Assembly: GCA_021775955.1 (NCBI GenBank)
Contig: JAJFGU010000022.1
Location: 186,001-250,000, forward strand
Reading direction: 5' to 3'
DNA: 64,000 nucleotides
DNA from: Alphaproteobacteria bacterium
GTDB lineage: Bacteria; Pseudomonadota; Alphaproteobacteria; Micavibrionales; Micavibrionaceae
The translations under genes and the position numbers were made by a program. The notes beneath the pieces are model-generated. The model did no database searches. It saw only the letters and a program-made list of their open reading frames with translations, and was not told where the DNA came from. Position 1 is the first letter of the stretch, and each line of letters opens with the position of its first letter. Of the stretch, positions 53,720-62,583 are shown in pieces.

Positions 53720-53850
53720 AAATCCAGCAATTCTCTTGTTTTCAAAACATTTATCGAGCGTTCCCAACGCCCTCTTGAACCATAAAATATAGGCCCGGGC
53801 AAGGGCATTCACCCTTCACGGCGCGCCAAAGCGCTTGATCAGGCCTCCCC

Positions 53851-53868
53851 ATGTACTATATGGTACAT
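53851..53868. promoter_or_regulatory. TetR operator overlapping its own promoter, between glycan run and tetR
   Basis: ATGTAC-TATATG-GTACAT is an inverted repeat two bases before the TetR ATG. TTGATC (53835-53840) and TATATG (53857-53862, 16-base spacer) would place the transcript start at or next to the ATG, so the mRNA may be leaderless. The site shares TGTACTATNTRGTACA with the operator before the RND gene and lies within 132 bases of the glycan run's first gene. Confidence 0.6.
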
Positions 53869-53870
53869 CT

Positions 53871-54476
53871 ATGGATTCGAAAGCTGCTCGAAAAAAAGAC
53901 GTCCCTGCCCGCGAAAAGATACTTTTCGCCGCCTTCGACCTATTCCATGAAAAGGGCATCCAGGCCACCAGCGTCGACGATATCCTCAAGCATTCCGGCA
54001 CCGGCAAAAGCCAGTTCTACCATTATTTTAAAAGTAAGGAAGGCATCGTCCATTCCCTGTTGCAACAGATGCACCAGCGTCTAAAGAGTGATTTGACCAT
54101 TAATCCGGATATCAACAGCTGGAGCGATCTGGAGCAATGGCTGAAAAGGCCCGGTGAAATGCAGGAATCATGTTCTTGCGAACGCGGCTGCCCGGTTGGC
54201 ACCATTGCAGCCAATCTGGCGCCAAAGGATGAGCTTATCCGCCAGGATATTCAGCTGATCTTTGAAACCATCAAAACAAAACCCAGAGCTTTTTTTACAG
54301 CAGAAAAAGCACAGAACAAGCTTAAGCCCGAAGCCGACCCGGAAAGCCTGGCAACGTTTTGTGTCAGCCTGATACAGGGCACAGCCCTGCTGTCAAAGGT
54401 CGAGCGCAGTACGGATCCGTTCAATACCGGCATTGATCATGCTTTGATATACTTGAAATCCTTCAAAATAGAGTAG
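53871..54476 (+). CDS. TetR/AcrR-family transcriptional regulator
   Basis: The 201-residue regulator has an N-terminal TetR HTH (about 10-57: REKILFAAFDLFHEKGIQATSVDDILKHSGTGKSQFYHYFKSKEGIVHSLL) and an effector domain with a Cys cluster (SCSCERGCPVG) of the kind common in this subfamily; the cysteines could sense redox or bind an electrophile. I chose the ATG at 53871 because the longer start at 53835 would translate across the operator. It is followed by the RND operon, whose promoter has a matching palindrome. Confidence 0.87.
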   Translation: MDSKAARKKDVPAREKILFAAFDLFHEKGIQATSVDDILKHSGTGKSQFYHYFKSKEGIVHSLLQQMHQRLKSDLTINPDINSWSDLEQWLKRPGEMQESCSCERGCPVGTIAANLAPKDELIRQDIQLIFETIKTKPRAFFTAEKAQNKLKPEADPESLATFCVSLIQGTALLSKVERSTDPFNTGIDHALIYLKSFKIE

Positions 54477-54481
54477 AGGGG

Positions 54482-54516
54482 TTGACAGGAGAATATTTGT
54501 ACTATTTAGTACAAAT
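54482..54516 (+). promoter_or_regulatory. RND operon promoter with perfect TetR palindrome
   Basis: TTGACA at 54482-54487 is followed by ATTTGTACTA-TT-TAGTACAAAT (54495-54516), a perfect 10-bp-arm inverted repeat that would cover the -10 region. It matches the operator before tetR in its TGTACTATNTRGTACA core, which supports repression of both by the same protein. Confidence 0.7.
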
Positions 54517-54551
54517 ATAAAATAACAAAGCCCTAGGATCAGGAACCTGTC

Positions 54552-56912
54552 ATGAAATCAAAAATTGAAAAATTCGCCATCCGCCATGCTGATTTTGTTA
54601 TTCGCTGGCGCTGGGCGGTTATCGCGCTCACACTTCTTACTGTTTTTGCAGCCGGGTCCGGCGCACCAAGATTGGAATTTGCCAATAACTACCGCGTCTT
54701 TTTCAGCGACGAAAACCCGGAACTCAACGCCTTTGAGGAATTTCAAAACACTTATACCAAAAACGACAACATCATGTTTGTCGTCCAGCCCAAAACCAAA
54801 AAAGTCTTTTCCGGTGACATCACCGGCGCGCTCGAAGAACTGACCGAAGCGGCCTGGCAAATTCCCTACGCCATCCGCGTCGATTCCATTACCAATTTTC
54901 AGTATAGCTGGGCCGATGGTGATGATCTAACCGTTGACGACCTTATCCGTGACGGGCCTGCCCTTTCACCCGGACAGCTGAATCAAAAACAAAAGGCTGC
55001 TCTTGAAGAACCAATATTGCGCGACAATCTCATCTCCCCCGATGTAAAAACCACCGGCATTAACGTCACCCTGCAATACCCGGAAAAAACCATCACCGAA
55101 GTGCCCGAGGCCGCCGCCAAGGCCCGCGAAATAACGGCACAGCTTACTGAAAAATACCCCGATCTTCATATTGCCCTCACCGGCATATCCATGATGAACA
55201 ACGCTTTTGCCGAATCCGGCCAGAAAGATGCCGGAACCCTGATGCCAATCATGTATCTGGTTCTTATTGTCATCATGATCTTTACGCTGCGTTCTTTTAC
55301 CGGAACGTTGACCACCTTTTTTGTCATCATGTTTTCGATGATCACAGCCATGGGCCTGGCCGGTTACGCGGGCATTAAACTCACCCCGATGTCGATCATG
55401 GCGCCGACCATTATCATGACGCTGGCCATTGCCGATTCCATTCATATCCTCATCTCGATGATTGCCGGGATGCGCGAAGGGCAGGATAAAATGACCGCCC
55501 TGAAAGACAGCATCCGCATTAATTTTCTGCCCGTCACCGTGACCAGCCTGACCACCGTGATCGGCTTTTTAACTTTGAACTTTTCAGAGATTCCACCCTT
55601 CCACGACATGGGTAATATTACGGCTGTCGGTATTATATTCGCCTGGATTTATTCCCTGACCTTTCTGCCGGCGTTTGTCAGCCTGCTGCCGATGAAAGTT
55701 AAAAAAGGCCAGGGCGATAAGGGCCTGCAAAAATTCCTTTCGATCTACGCCGATTTTGTCATTGCCCAGCGTAAACCAATTTTATTCGGCACCGTCTTGC
55801 TTGCTGTTTTCCTGCTGGCCCTGGTGCCAAAAGTGGAGCTCAACGACCAGTGGGTCGAATATTTTGATGAAAGCATGGTCTTCCGCCAGGATGCTGAGTT
55901 TGGCATGGACAATCTCACCGGTGTTTACACCATTGAATACTCTGTCGAGGCCGGAGAGCCCGGCGGTATCAGCAACCCCGAATACCTTGAAAACCTGGAG
56001 CGCTACAGCAACTGGCTGAAACAGCAACCCGAGGTTACTCATGTTTTCACCTATAGCGACATCATCAAGCGCCTGAACAAGAACATGCACGGCGATGATG
56101 AGAGCTGGTATAAAATCCCGGAAGAACGTGAGCTGGCGGCGCAGTATTTACTTCTCTATGAATTGTCCTTGCCTTACGGACTGGATCTGAATGATCGGAT
56201 CAATATTGATAAATCAGCAACGCGCGTCACGGCATCGCTCGGCAATTACACCACACGCGAAGTGCGCTCATTTCTGGACCGCTCCGAAAACTGGCTGAAA
56301 GAAAACACGCCGCAATATATGTGGTCCATGCCCACCGGCGCCACCGTGATGTTTTCCTTTATTTCCGAGCGCAATATCAAAAGCATGCTCTGGGGCAATC
56401 TGGTCGCGATCACCGCCATCGCCATTATCCTTATCATCAGCCTGCGCAGCTTCAATATGGGCATGCTGAGTCTCATTCCCAACGGGTTGCCGATTTTGAT
56501 GGCGTTTGGCTTCTGGGCCATTCTGGTTGGTAAGCTCGGTATGGCGGCGGCTACGGTCACCACAACCTCGCTCGGCATTGTTGTCGACGACACGGTGCAT
56601 TTCCTGACCAAATATCTGCGCGCGCGCCGCGAAAAAGGACTGGAGCGGCCCGAAGCGATTAAATACGCCTTTGAAACCGTCGGCATGGCCCTGGTCGTTA
56701 CTACTTTTATCCTGACCATAGGCTTTTCCGTGCTCATGGCCTCGACCTTCCTGATTAACTTCCAGATGGGACAGCTCACCGCCATGGTGATCGTCATTGC
56801 CCTGTTCATGGACTTTACCCTGCTACCGGCCATATTGCTGATCGGCTATAAAGAAAAAACCAAAGAAGGAGCTAAGAAAGATGAAAATGTTATCGCTCAA
56901 GCCGCTGAGTAA
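54552..56912 (+). CDS. RND/MMPL-family transporter permease
   Basis: A 786-residue permease with about 12 membrane helices in two repeats, each beginning with a helix, a periplasmic loop of ~180 residues and a five-helix bundle. The conserved acidic pairs are in IADSIHILISMIAGMREG (first half) and VVDDTVHFLTKYLRARREKG (second half), which fits the MMPL/HpnN-like branch of RND proteins that move lipids rather than drugs. It overlaps the LolA-like gene by 32 bases. With the LolA-like and outer-membrane proteins it forms an envelope lipid or hydrophobic-compound transport operon under TetR control. Confidence 0.88.
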   Translation: MKSKIEKFAIRHADFVIRWRWAVIALTLLTVFAAGSGAPRLEFANNYRVFFSDENPELNAFEEFQNTYTKNDNIMFVVQPKTKKVFSGDITGALEELTEAAWQIPYAIRVDSITNFQYSWADGDDLTVDDLIRDGPALSPGQLNQKQKAALEEPILRDNLISPDVKTTGINVTLQYPEKTITEVPEAAAKAREITAQLTEKYPDLHIALTGISMMNNAFAESGQKDAGTLMPIMYLVLIVIMIFTLRSFTGTLTTFFVIMFSMITAMGLAGYAGIKLTPMSIMAPTIIMTLAIADSIHILISMIAGMREGQDKMTALKDSIRINFLPVTVTSLTTVIGFLTLNFSEIPPFHDMGNITAVGIIFAWIYSLTFLPAFVSLLPMKVKKGQGDKGLQKFLSIYADFVIAQRKPILFGTVLLAVFLLALVPKVELNDQWVEYFDESMVFRQDAEFGMDNLTGVYTIEYSVEAGEPGGISNPEYLENLERYSNWLKQQPEVTHVFTYSDIIKRLNKNMHGDDESWYKIPEERELAAQYLLLYELSLPYGLDLNDRINIDKSATRVTASLGNYTTREVRSFLDRSENWLKENTPQYMWSMPTGATVMFSFISERNIKSMLWGNLVAITAIAIILIISLRSFNMGMLSLIPNGLPILMAFGFWAILVGKLGMAAATVTTTSLGIVVDDTVHFLTKYLRARREKGLERPEAIKYAFETVGMALVVTTFILTIGFSVLMASTFLINFQMGQLTAMVIVIALFMDFTLLPAILLIGYKEKTKEGAKKDENVIAQAAE

Positions 56913-57798
56913 AGGGCGCAACCTGCAGCCCAACCTTGAATCCCAAAAGAAGGACATGCCTTCTTCCTCAAAGTTTGAATTATGGAAAATAAAATGGAGG
57001 GTATTGGGAACAGCTCTTGTTTTGGGGCTGGTATCGCTCACTTTATTTTCCTCTGTTCCCGCTGCAGCCGAAACACCGGAAGAAAAAGGCTTTGCCGTGG
57101 CCGCGCGTTCTGACCGCTCCGATCGCGGTTTTAACGACAGCATTGTCGACATGACCATGATCCTGCACAACGCCCATGGACAGGAAACCAGCCGCAGCCT
57201 CAAGACCAAAACCCTCGAAGTGCCCGATGAATCACTGGGCGATAAGAGCGTTGTTGTTTTTGAAAGCCCGGCCGATATATCCGGCACCGCGCTTTTATCT
57301 CATGCGCGGATTCTTGACCCGGACAATCAGTGGCTTTACCTCCCGGCGCTAAAGCGCATCAAGCGTATTTCATCCGTGAATAAATCCGGTCCGTTTGTCG
57401 GCAGCGAATTCGCCTTTGAAGACTTCACCGCGCTTGAGCTTGGCAAGTATGATTACAAATATATCAAAGAAGAGCCTTGCGGTGATATGACCTGCGACGT
57501 GCTTGAGCGCACACCGAAATACGAACATTCCGGCTATAGCAAACAGCTTTCCTGGATCGACCAGAGCGTCTATCAGGTCCGTAAGGTTGAGTTTTACGAC
57601 CGCCGCGGCGGTCTGTTGAAAGTTCTGGACCTCACCGATTACCGTGAATATGACGGCGGTATCTGGCGCACCCATAAAATGCACATGGAAAACAAACAGA
57701 CCGGAAAAAGCACAGACCTCATTTATTCCGATTACAAATTCAAAACCGGTATGAATAATAACGATTTTGAAAAAGGTGTCTTAAAACGTGTTCGCTAG
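56881..57798 (+). CDS. LolA-like outer-membrane lipoprotein-sorting protein
   Basis: A 305-residue periplasmic protein with an unusually long N-terminal arm (about 45 residues) before the signal-anchor hydrophobic run (WRVLGTALVLGLVSLTLFSSVPAAA). Then comes the half-barrel: MILHNAHGQETSRSLKTKTLEV, LLSHARILDPDNQWLYLPALKRIKRISSVNKSGPFVGSEFAFEDF. This last block is characteristic of the LolA-like family paired with RND permeases. GGAG lies 9 bases before the ATG inside the RND gene; the overlap means coupled translation. It probably carries a lipid between permease and outer membrane. Confidence 0.85.
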   Translation: MKMLSLKPLSKGRNLQPNLESQKKDMPSSSKFELWKIKWRVLGTALVLGLVSLTLFSSVPAAAETPEEKGFAVAARSDRSDRGFNDSIVDMTMILHNAHGQETSRSLKTKTLEVPDESLGDKSVVVFESPADISGTALLSHARILDPDNQWLYLPALKRIKRISSVNKSGPFVGSEFAFEDFTALELGKYDYKYIKEEPCGDMTCDVLERTPKYEHSGYSKQLSWIDQSVYQVRKVEFYDRRGGLLKVLDLTDYREYDGGIWRTHKMHMENKQTGKSTDLIYSDYKFKTGMNNNDFEKGVLKRVR

Positions 57799-58972
57799 GT
57801 TTTTACTAAGCTCCCTCCTCATCATTCTCCCCGTGTCAGCAATGGCCGGGGAGATCGACGTTTCGGGCTTTGTCGGTTTAGAGACCCGCGTCTTTACCCA
57901 AAGCCCGCAGCACACCGATCAGGAAAGCAACCCGGAAGTATCCGCCATCTTCAATCCTGAATTTCGCTACCGCAACGGCGACCATCAATTCAGCTTCATC
58001 CCTTTTTACCGCCGTGACAGCCGCGATGAAGAGCGCTCCCATTTTGACGTCCGCGAAGCCTATTGGCTTTATGTTGATGATGACTGGGAATTTCTAACCG
58101 GGATTAATAAAATCTTCTGGGGCGTGGCCGAGTCCCGCCATTTGGTCGACATCATCAACCAAACCGATACGGTTGAAGACCTCGACGGAGAAGACAAGCT
58201 GGGCCAGCCGATGGTGTCCGTGACCAAATACAACGATTGGGGTCAGGTCAGCATCTTTGCTCTGCCCGGCTTTCGTGAGCGCACATTCCCCGGCTCTGAT
58301 GGTCGGTTTCGTGGGCCCTTACTGGTTGACACCGACAACGCCCGCTATGAATCCGGCGAGAAGGAAAAACATGTCGATTTTGCGGCGCGCTATTCCCATT
58401 ATTTCGGTGACTGGGATGTGGGGCTGTCGCATTTTTACGGCACGGGCCGCGAACCGCGCCTTGTTTTAAACACAGCCGGCACAGCACTCGAGCCACATTA
58501 CGACATCATCAACCAGACCGGCACCGACATCCAATACACCATGAATGCGTGGCTGTGGAAGTTTGAAGGCATCTTTCGCGAAGGCCAGGGCGAGGCCTTC
58601 GCCGCCGCCACAGGCGGGTTTGAATACACTTTTTATCAGGTCTTTGAAAGCGCCGCTGATATCGGCGTGCTCACGGAATATCATTATGACGGGCGGCATG
58701 CGGACGCACCCGCCACAGGCTTTGACAGCGATATCTTTATCGGCGCGCGCCTGGCCATGAACGATATTCAGGACACGGAAGTCCTGGCCGGATTTTCCAT
58801 CGACCCAGATAGTGACGAAGTTTTTTATAATCTGGAAGCCCAGCGCCGCATCGGCAACAATTATGAACTGGAACTACGCGCGCGCTTTTTTAGCGGCGGC
58901 GATCCGGGCGAAGCCTCTTTTCCATTGGAAAAGGATGACTATATTCAAATTCGCTTCGCCCGGTATTTTTAA
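57788..58972 (+). CDS. Outer-membrane beta-barrel protein of the RND/LolA-like operon
   Basis: The 394-residue protein has a signal peptide (ends AMAGEIDV), alternating polar/aromatic strands throughout and a C-terminal IQIRFARYF ending in Phe, as for barrels inserted by BamA. The pattern (FREAYWLYVDDDWEFLTGINKIFWGVAESRHLVDIINQTD) resembles DUF1302-type/phosphate-porin-like barrels often found with RND-LolA pairs. It overlaps the LolA-like gene by 11 bases. It would be the outer-membrane exit or entry port. Confidence 0.78.
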   Translation: MFARFLLSSLLIILPVSAMAGEIDVSGFVGLETRVFTQSPQHTDQESNPEVSAIFNPEFRYRNGDHQFSFIPFYRRDSRDEERSHFDVREAYWLYVDDDWEFLTGINKIFWGVAESRHLVDIINQTDTVEDLDGEDKLGQPMVSVTKYNDWGQVSIFALPGFRERTFPGSDGRFRGPLLVDTDNARYESGEKEKHVDFAARYSHYFGDWDVGLSHFYGTGREPRLVLNTAGTALEPHYDIINQTGTDIQYTMNAWLWKFEGIFREGQGEAFAAATGGFEYTFYQVFESAADIGVLTEYHYDGRHADAPATGFDSDIFIGARLAMNDIQDTEVLAGFSIDPDSDEVFYNLEAQRRIGNNYELELRARFFSGGDPGEASFPLEKDDYIQIRFARYF

Positions 58973-59003
58973 AACCACCAACAAAGAAAGAGAAATGCGG
59001 CGA

Positions 59004-59080
59004 AAACCTTGAATTTCGAGAACCGCATCGCAGAATACTTTGGCGTATTTGAGAAGTGGAAGCGCAGAAATTTAAGGTTT
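59004..59080. repeat. Nested inverted repeat in a convergent intergenic region
   Basis: AAACCTTGAATTTC (59004-59017) and GAAATTTAAGGTTT (59067-59080) pair at 13 of 14 positions. Inside the loop are AATAC-TTTGGC-GTATT (59034-59049) and, overlapping its left arm, ATGCGG/CCGCAT. It lies between the convergent barrel and haem-protein genes. It could be a REP-like element or an RNA structure that ends transcription; no T tract follows. Confidence 0.45.
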
Positions 59081-59102
59081 GCAGGCCATTTATCGAACTT
59101 TG

Positions 59103-60023
59103 TTATTCGAAGATGGTGACGCTGATCGCGCCGCCCAGCTCACCGAGCTTACCGCCTTCTTTTTTGCCGCCGGTAATATCAAGCTCACCCTTAGGGTCAC
59201 CGTGGCAGCCTAAGCAACCTTCCTTATAATATTCAGGAAGAATAAAACGGAACGCTGTCTTGTCCCCTTCTGTCACGTCTTCCGAAAAGGTCTTATCCTT
59301 TTCGTAGCCTTCAGATTTGAACATTGTCTCAATGACATTATGCTCCCATTTATCAGGACGGTTCTTTCTGTTGCGCACATATTCTTTCGGAGCCGTCAGT
59401 TTGATCTTCGCCTTACCGGCAAGAGATTCTGATGTCTTCGATGCAACCTGAGCAGCAAAAATAGCGGGCAAAAACCCTTTCAGACCTTTTCCTTTTTCAT
59501 TGATCAGACCCTGCGCATCATTCATCACAGAACCAATAGCATCCAGTTGTGCCTGCAGGAACTGCCCCTGCTTGGTGCCTGTATCAACAGCCAGATCATG
59601 GCCGGTCGCCGCTTTATAATTGGCTTTGGCCTCATTAACAACGAAATCAGCCGTTAACCCTTTATCGCCAAGCTCAGGATCGTTGATCTTTGCCTGATGC
59701 TTGGAGATAACAGCACGCGCCGATCTGAATAATGTTGCCATATCTTTGGCAAGATCTTCATTGCTCGCTTCGGCTGCCGGGGCAGGTGCTTCGGCGACAG
59801 GTTCGGCCGGAGCCTCTGCCTCTTCTGCAACCGCTTCAGCAACAGATTCTTCTGCAGCCGGTTCAGCCACCGCTTCTTCAACGGCCGGAGCCTCTGCAGT
59901 TGTTGCAGCTTCCACCGCAGGCTCCTCTTCAGCCATAGCTGTAGATACGCCGTGGGCGCTAATAACCAGCGCCAATGCAGAAACAAAAAACAAACCGTGT
60001 AAGGTTCTTAATTTGATAAACAT
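59103..60023 (-). CDS. Periplasmic c-type haem protein with Tll0287-like (DUF3365) domain
   Basis: The 306-residue protein has a signal peptide (ends STAMA), an Ala/Glu/Pro-rich linker (about 33-90) and a DUF3365/Tll0287-like domain. This ends with the haem-binding CLGCH and the GKLGELGGAISVTIFE tail. The domain binds haem and is often the sensory part of signalling proteins; here it stands alone. The ATG at 60023 has GGGAG 9 bases upstream and begins the signal peptide. It is divergent from a hybrid histidine kinase and may feed it a redox or NO signal, which is a guess. Confidence 0.8.
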   Translation of the reverse strand: MFIKLRTLHGLFFVSALALVISAHGVSTAMAEEEPAVEAATTAEAPAVEEAVAEPAAEESVAEAVAEEAEAPAEPVAEAPAPAAEASNEDLAKDMATLFRSARAVISKHQAKINDPELGDKGLTADFVVNEAKANYKAATGHDLAVDTGTKQGQFLQAQLDAIGSVMNDAQGLINEKGKGLKGFLPAIFAAQVASKTSESLAGKAKIKLTAPKEYVRNRKNRPDKWEHNVIETMFKSEGYEKDKTFSEDVTEGDKTAFRFILPEYYKEGCLGCHGDPKGELDITGGKKEGGKLGELGGAISVTIFE

Positions 60024-60254
60024 ATTTCGAAACTCCCTCTCTGGGTTCTGGGATGTAAGACAAGAAACGCAACACGAGTGAACTGTTAGGATAGTACTAC
60101 ATAGCATAAAACTGCAAGACCGAAAAAATATGCCTGCGATATGCTCTCGTATGCGCTTGGTTCATTACTCTCGGATATCTTGCGAAACAAAGGGGGGGTT
60201 GTCACAATAGCAGAGGCAGGATCTATAAAATTTAATATACGTTAGGGTGAAATC

Positions 60255-62201
60255 GTGGGCGACCCAAAGACTTTAGAGCGCGAACATTTTGATATTATAA
60301 AAATCCCTGAAGAAAGCCCGCACCCTATTCTTCAATTTTCCTATGACAATGAATTTATGTACGGCAACATTGCCTCACAGGATCTTCTGGCTTACAGAAA
60401 CCAAAAGACAGGGGATGATATCCAGTCAATTTTATTGGATAACCTGGCCAAGGTCATTAAGCAAAACACACCCGAAACGATTGAAGTCGAAACAGAAAGC
60501 AAGGTGTTCTCGCTTGATTTTGTGCCTTTCCAGCAAGACCGCTATGTCAATATATATGGGACAGACATAACGCAGCGCAAAAAGGCAGAAGAAAAGCTCG
60601 AAAAATACGCACGTGAACTGGTGTCCGCCAAAGAAAAGGCAGAAGAAGCCACTTTGGCCAAAAGCCAGTTCCTTGCGACAATGAGCCATGAAATCCGTAC
60701 ACCTATGAACGGCATTATTGGAACCGCCAACCTTCTTACGGGCACAAGACTGAATAAAAAACAACAAACCTACGTCTCTACAGTCGTGCGATCCGGTGAA
60801 ATGCTGCTTCACATTGTGAATGAGATCCTGGATTTCTCTAAAATCGAATCGGGCATGCTTTCGCTTGCACCAGAAGCATTCAATTTTTATCACTGCCTGG
60901 ATGACATACACAGCTTGTTTGCCCCGGTAGCCTCGGAAAAAGGCCTCCTCTTTGAACTTAAGAGAGACAACAACCTGCCCGTCTACATTATTGGCGATGA
61001 GGGGCGCATTCGACAAATACTGACCAACCTCATCAATAATGCTGTTAAATTTACCGAGCGCGGCAGTGTCACGCTGAATGTTCACCTGAAAAAAACAACG
61101 AAGAAGAAAACAGATATAGAATTTTCAGTTATAGACACCGGCATAGGCATTGCCGAAGACAAACTGGACAAGGTTTTTGAAACATTCACCCAGCTTGATA
61201 GCTCCACAATACGCAAAGCTGGTGGCACCGGACTGGGACTCAGCCTTTGCAAATCCTTTGTCGAAATGATGGGCGGTCAACTTGATCTCACAAGCCAGAA
61301 AGGACAAGGATCAACGTTCTGTTTTACAATTTCTGTTCCACTTCCCACACAAAAAGCCATTGAACAAGCCGTAGAAAGGCAAAAGCCACCTCAAACCGAT
61401 ATTAAAGTAAACGCCTGCGTCCTGCTGGTTGAAGATATGAAAACCAATCAATTTGTTGCCACGGAAACCTTGAAGAACATTGGATGCAGCGTAGATTTAG
61501 CTGAAAACGGCAAGCAAGCCGTCGAAAAAGCACAAAAGAAAAAATACGACCTGGTCCTTATGGACTGCCATATGCCTGTGATGGACGGCTATGAAGCAAC
61601 AGAAAAAATTCGAAAAGACAGCAAGAAAAACAAGGCCACGCCCATCGTTGCCCTGACGGCCAATATCTTAAAAGAAGATAAGGATAGATGTCTTGAAGTG
61701 GGAATGAATGATGTTTTGATAAAACCCATCGATCAACATGCTCTGCTACAACTCATGCTCCAGGAGGATAACATATTAGCTCTCGCTGAAAAAAAGACAA
61801 AGCCGAAACTCAGGAAAAGAAAACCTGTCAAAAAAAGTACGGCCAAGAAAAAACCTGGCCCTCAGATCGACCAGGACGTCCTGGAGGGCCTCTTCTCCTC
61901 TTTTGGTGACAAAGCCACTACCGTCATCCAGATTGGTCTGGAGGATGCCGAGAAATGTATGAATGAAATTGAAAAGGCCCTGAAAGAAAAAGATTTAGAA
62001 TCATTAGGGCTCGAAGCCCACGCTCTGAAATCTGTGGTTCGCCAGATAGGTGCCATGAAAATGGGTGAAACCGCCCTTGCTCTGGAAACAAAAGGGAAAG
62101 ATGGCCACTTCAAAGATATAGAAAAGCTATACAGCGAGCTTTGCGACAGCTTTAAGACAGTCAAACAAAACCTGACTGAGCATATTCAACCGTCAGCTTA
62201 A
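60255..62201 (+). CDS. Hybrid histidine kinase with PAS-like, REC and Hpt domains
   Basis: A 648-residue cytoplasmic kinase from a GTG start with AGGGTGA upstream. It contains a PAS-like sensor (about 15-110), a coiled coil, HisKA with H145 in [11 protein letters not shown], HATPase (N-box [24 protein letters not shown]), a receiver with D437 in [13 protein letters not shown], a Lys/Arg-rich linker and an Hpt domain with H589 in [10 protein letters not shown]. All phosphotransfer residues are intact. No membrane helix is seen. It overlaps the convergent CheY-like gene by 9 bases and is close to an MCP. Confidence 0.9.
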   Translation: MGDPKTLEREHFDIIKIPEESPHPILQFSYDNEFMYGNIASQDLLAYRNQKTGDDIQSILLDNLAKVIKQNTPETIEVETESKVFSLDFVPFQQDRYVNIYGTDITQRKKAEEKLEKYARELVSAKEKAEEATLAKSQFLATMSHEIRTPMNGIIGTANLLTGTRLNKKQQTYVSTVVRSGEMLLHIVNEILDFSKIESGMLSLAPEAFNFYHCLDDIHSLFAPVASEKGLLFELKRDNNLPVYIIGDEGRIRQILTNLINNAVKFTERGSVTLNVHLKKTTKKKTDIEFSVIDTGIGIAEDKLDKVFETFTQLDSSTIRKAGGTGLGLSLCKSFVEMMGGQLDLTSQKGQGSTFCFTISVPLPTQKAIEQAVERQKPPQTDIKVNACVLLVEDMKTNQFVATETLKNIGCSVDLAENGKQAVEKAQKKKYDLVLMDCHMPVMDGYEATEKIRKDSKKNKATPIVALTANILKEDKDRCLEVGMNDVLIKPIDQHALLQLMLQEDNILALAEKKTKPKLRKRKPVKKSTAKKKPGPQIDQDVLEGLFSSFGDKATTVIQIGLEDAEKCMNEIEKALKEKDLESLGLEAHALKSVVRQIGAMKMGETALALETKGKDGHFKDIEKLYSELCDSFKTVKQNLTEHIQPSA

Positions 62202-62561
62202 TAAGCCATTTCTTCTAAAAATTGACTCCAGCTTATCTTTTTTTGTCGGTTTGAGAATAAAACCATCAGCCCCAGCACTGATAGCCTCAGACTTTTTGTC
62301 TTCCCCCTCTACACCACTAAAAATAATAATTCGCGCAGACTTCCCATTCTCGGTCTCTCTGATCTCTTTCATCAACTCCAGACCGTCTTCTTTTTTTAGA
62401 TGCCAGTCTAACAAGATGGCATCGACAGGCTTACGTTTAATGAGATCAATAGTTTCTTCACCGTTTTGTGCTTCTATCATCTCAAAACCCAGCTCGTTCA
62501 AATATAAACCGCTGGTATAGCGCGACATCTTAACATCATCGACAACAAGGCATGTTTTCAT
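62193..62561 (-). CDS. Single-domain CheY-like response regulator
   Basis: The 122-residue receiver has the acidic pair VDDV, phosphoacceptor D52 in AILLDWHL, the conserved Ser of IIIFSGVE and Lys of ILKPTKKD. It has no output domain. It is 22 bases downstream of the MCP gene on the same strand, so it may be a CheY for that receptor or the acceptor of the Hpt domain of the convergent kinase. Confidence 0.88.
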   Translation of the reverse strand: MKTCLVVDDVKMSRYTSGLYLNELGFEMIEAQNGEETIDLIKRKPVDAILLDWHLKKEDGLELMKEIRETENGKSARIIIFSGVEGEDKKSEAISAGADGFILKPTKKDKLESIFRRNGLLS

Positions 62562-62583
62562 TTTCGTTCCCCTTTAACAGCTG

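Noticed and set aside
54966-55445. Minus-strand 159-codon frame inside the RND gene
   Set aside because: His/Asp/Lys-rich product of antisense reading across membrane-helix codons; no start signal.
59701-60081. Ala/Ser-rich plus-strand frame opposite the haem protein
   Set aside because: It is the reverse of the Ala/Glu/Pro linker and has no start signal.
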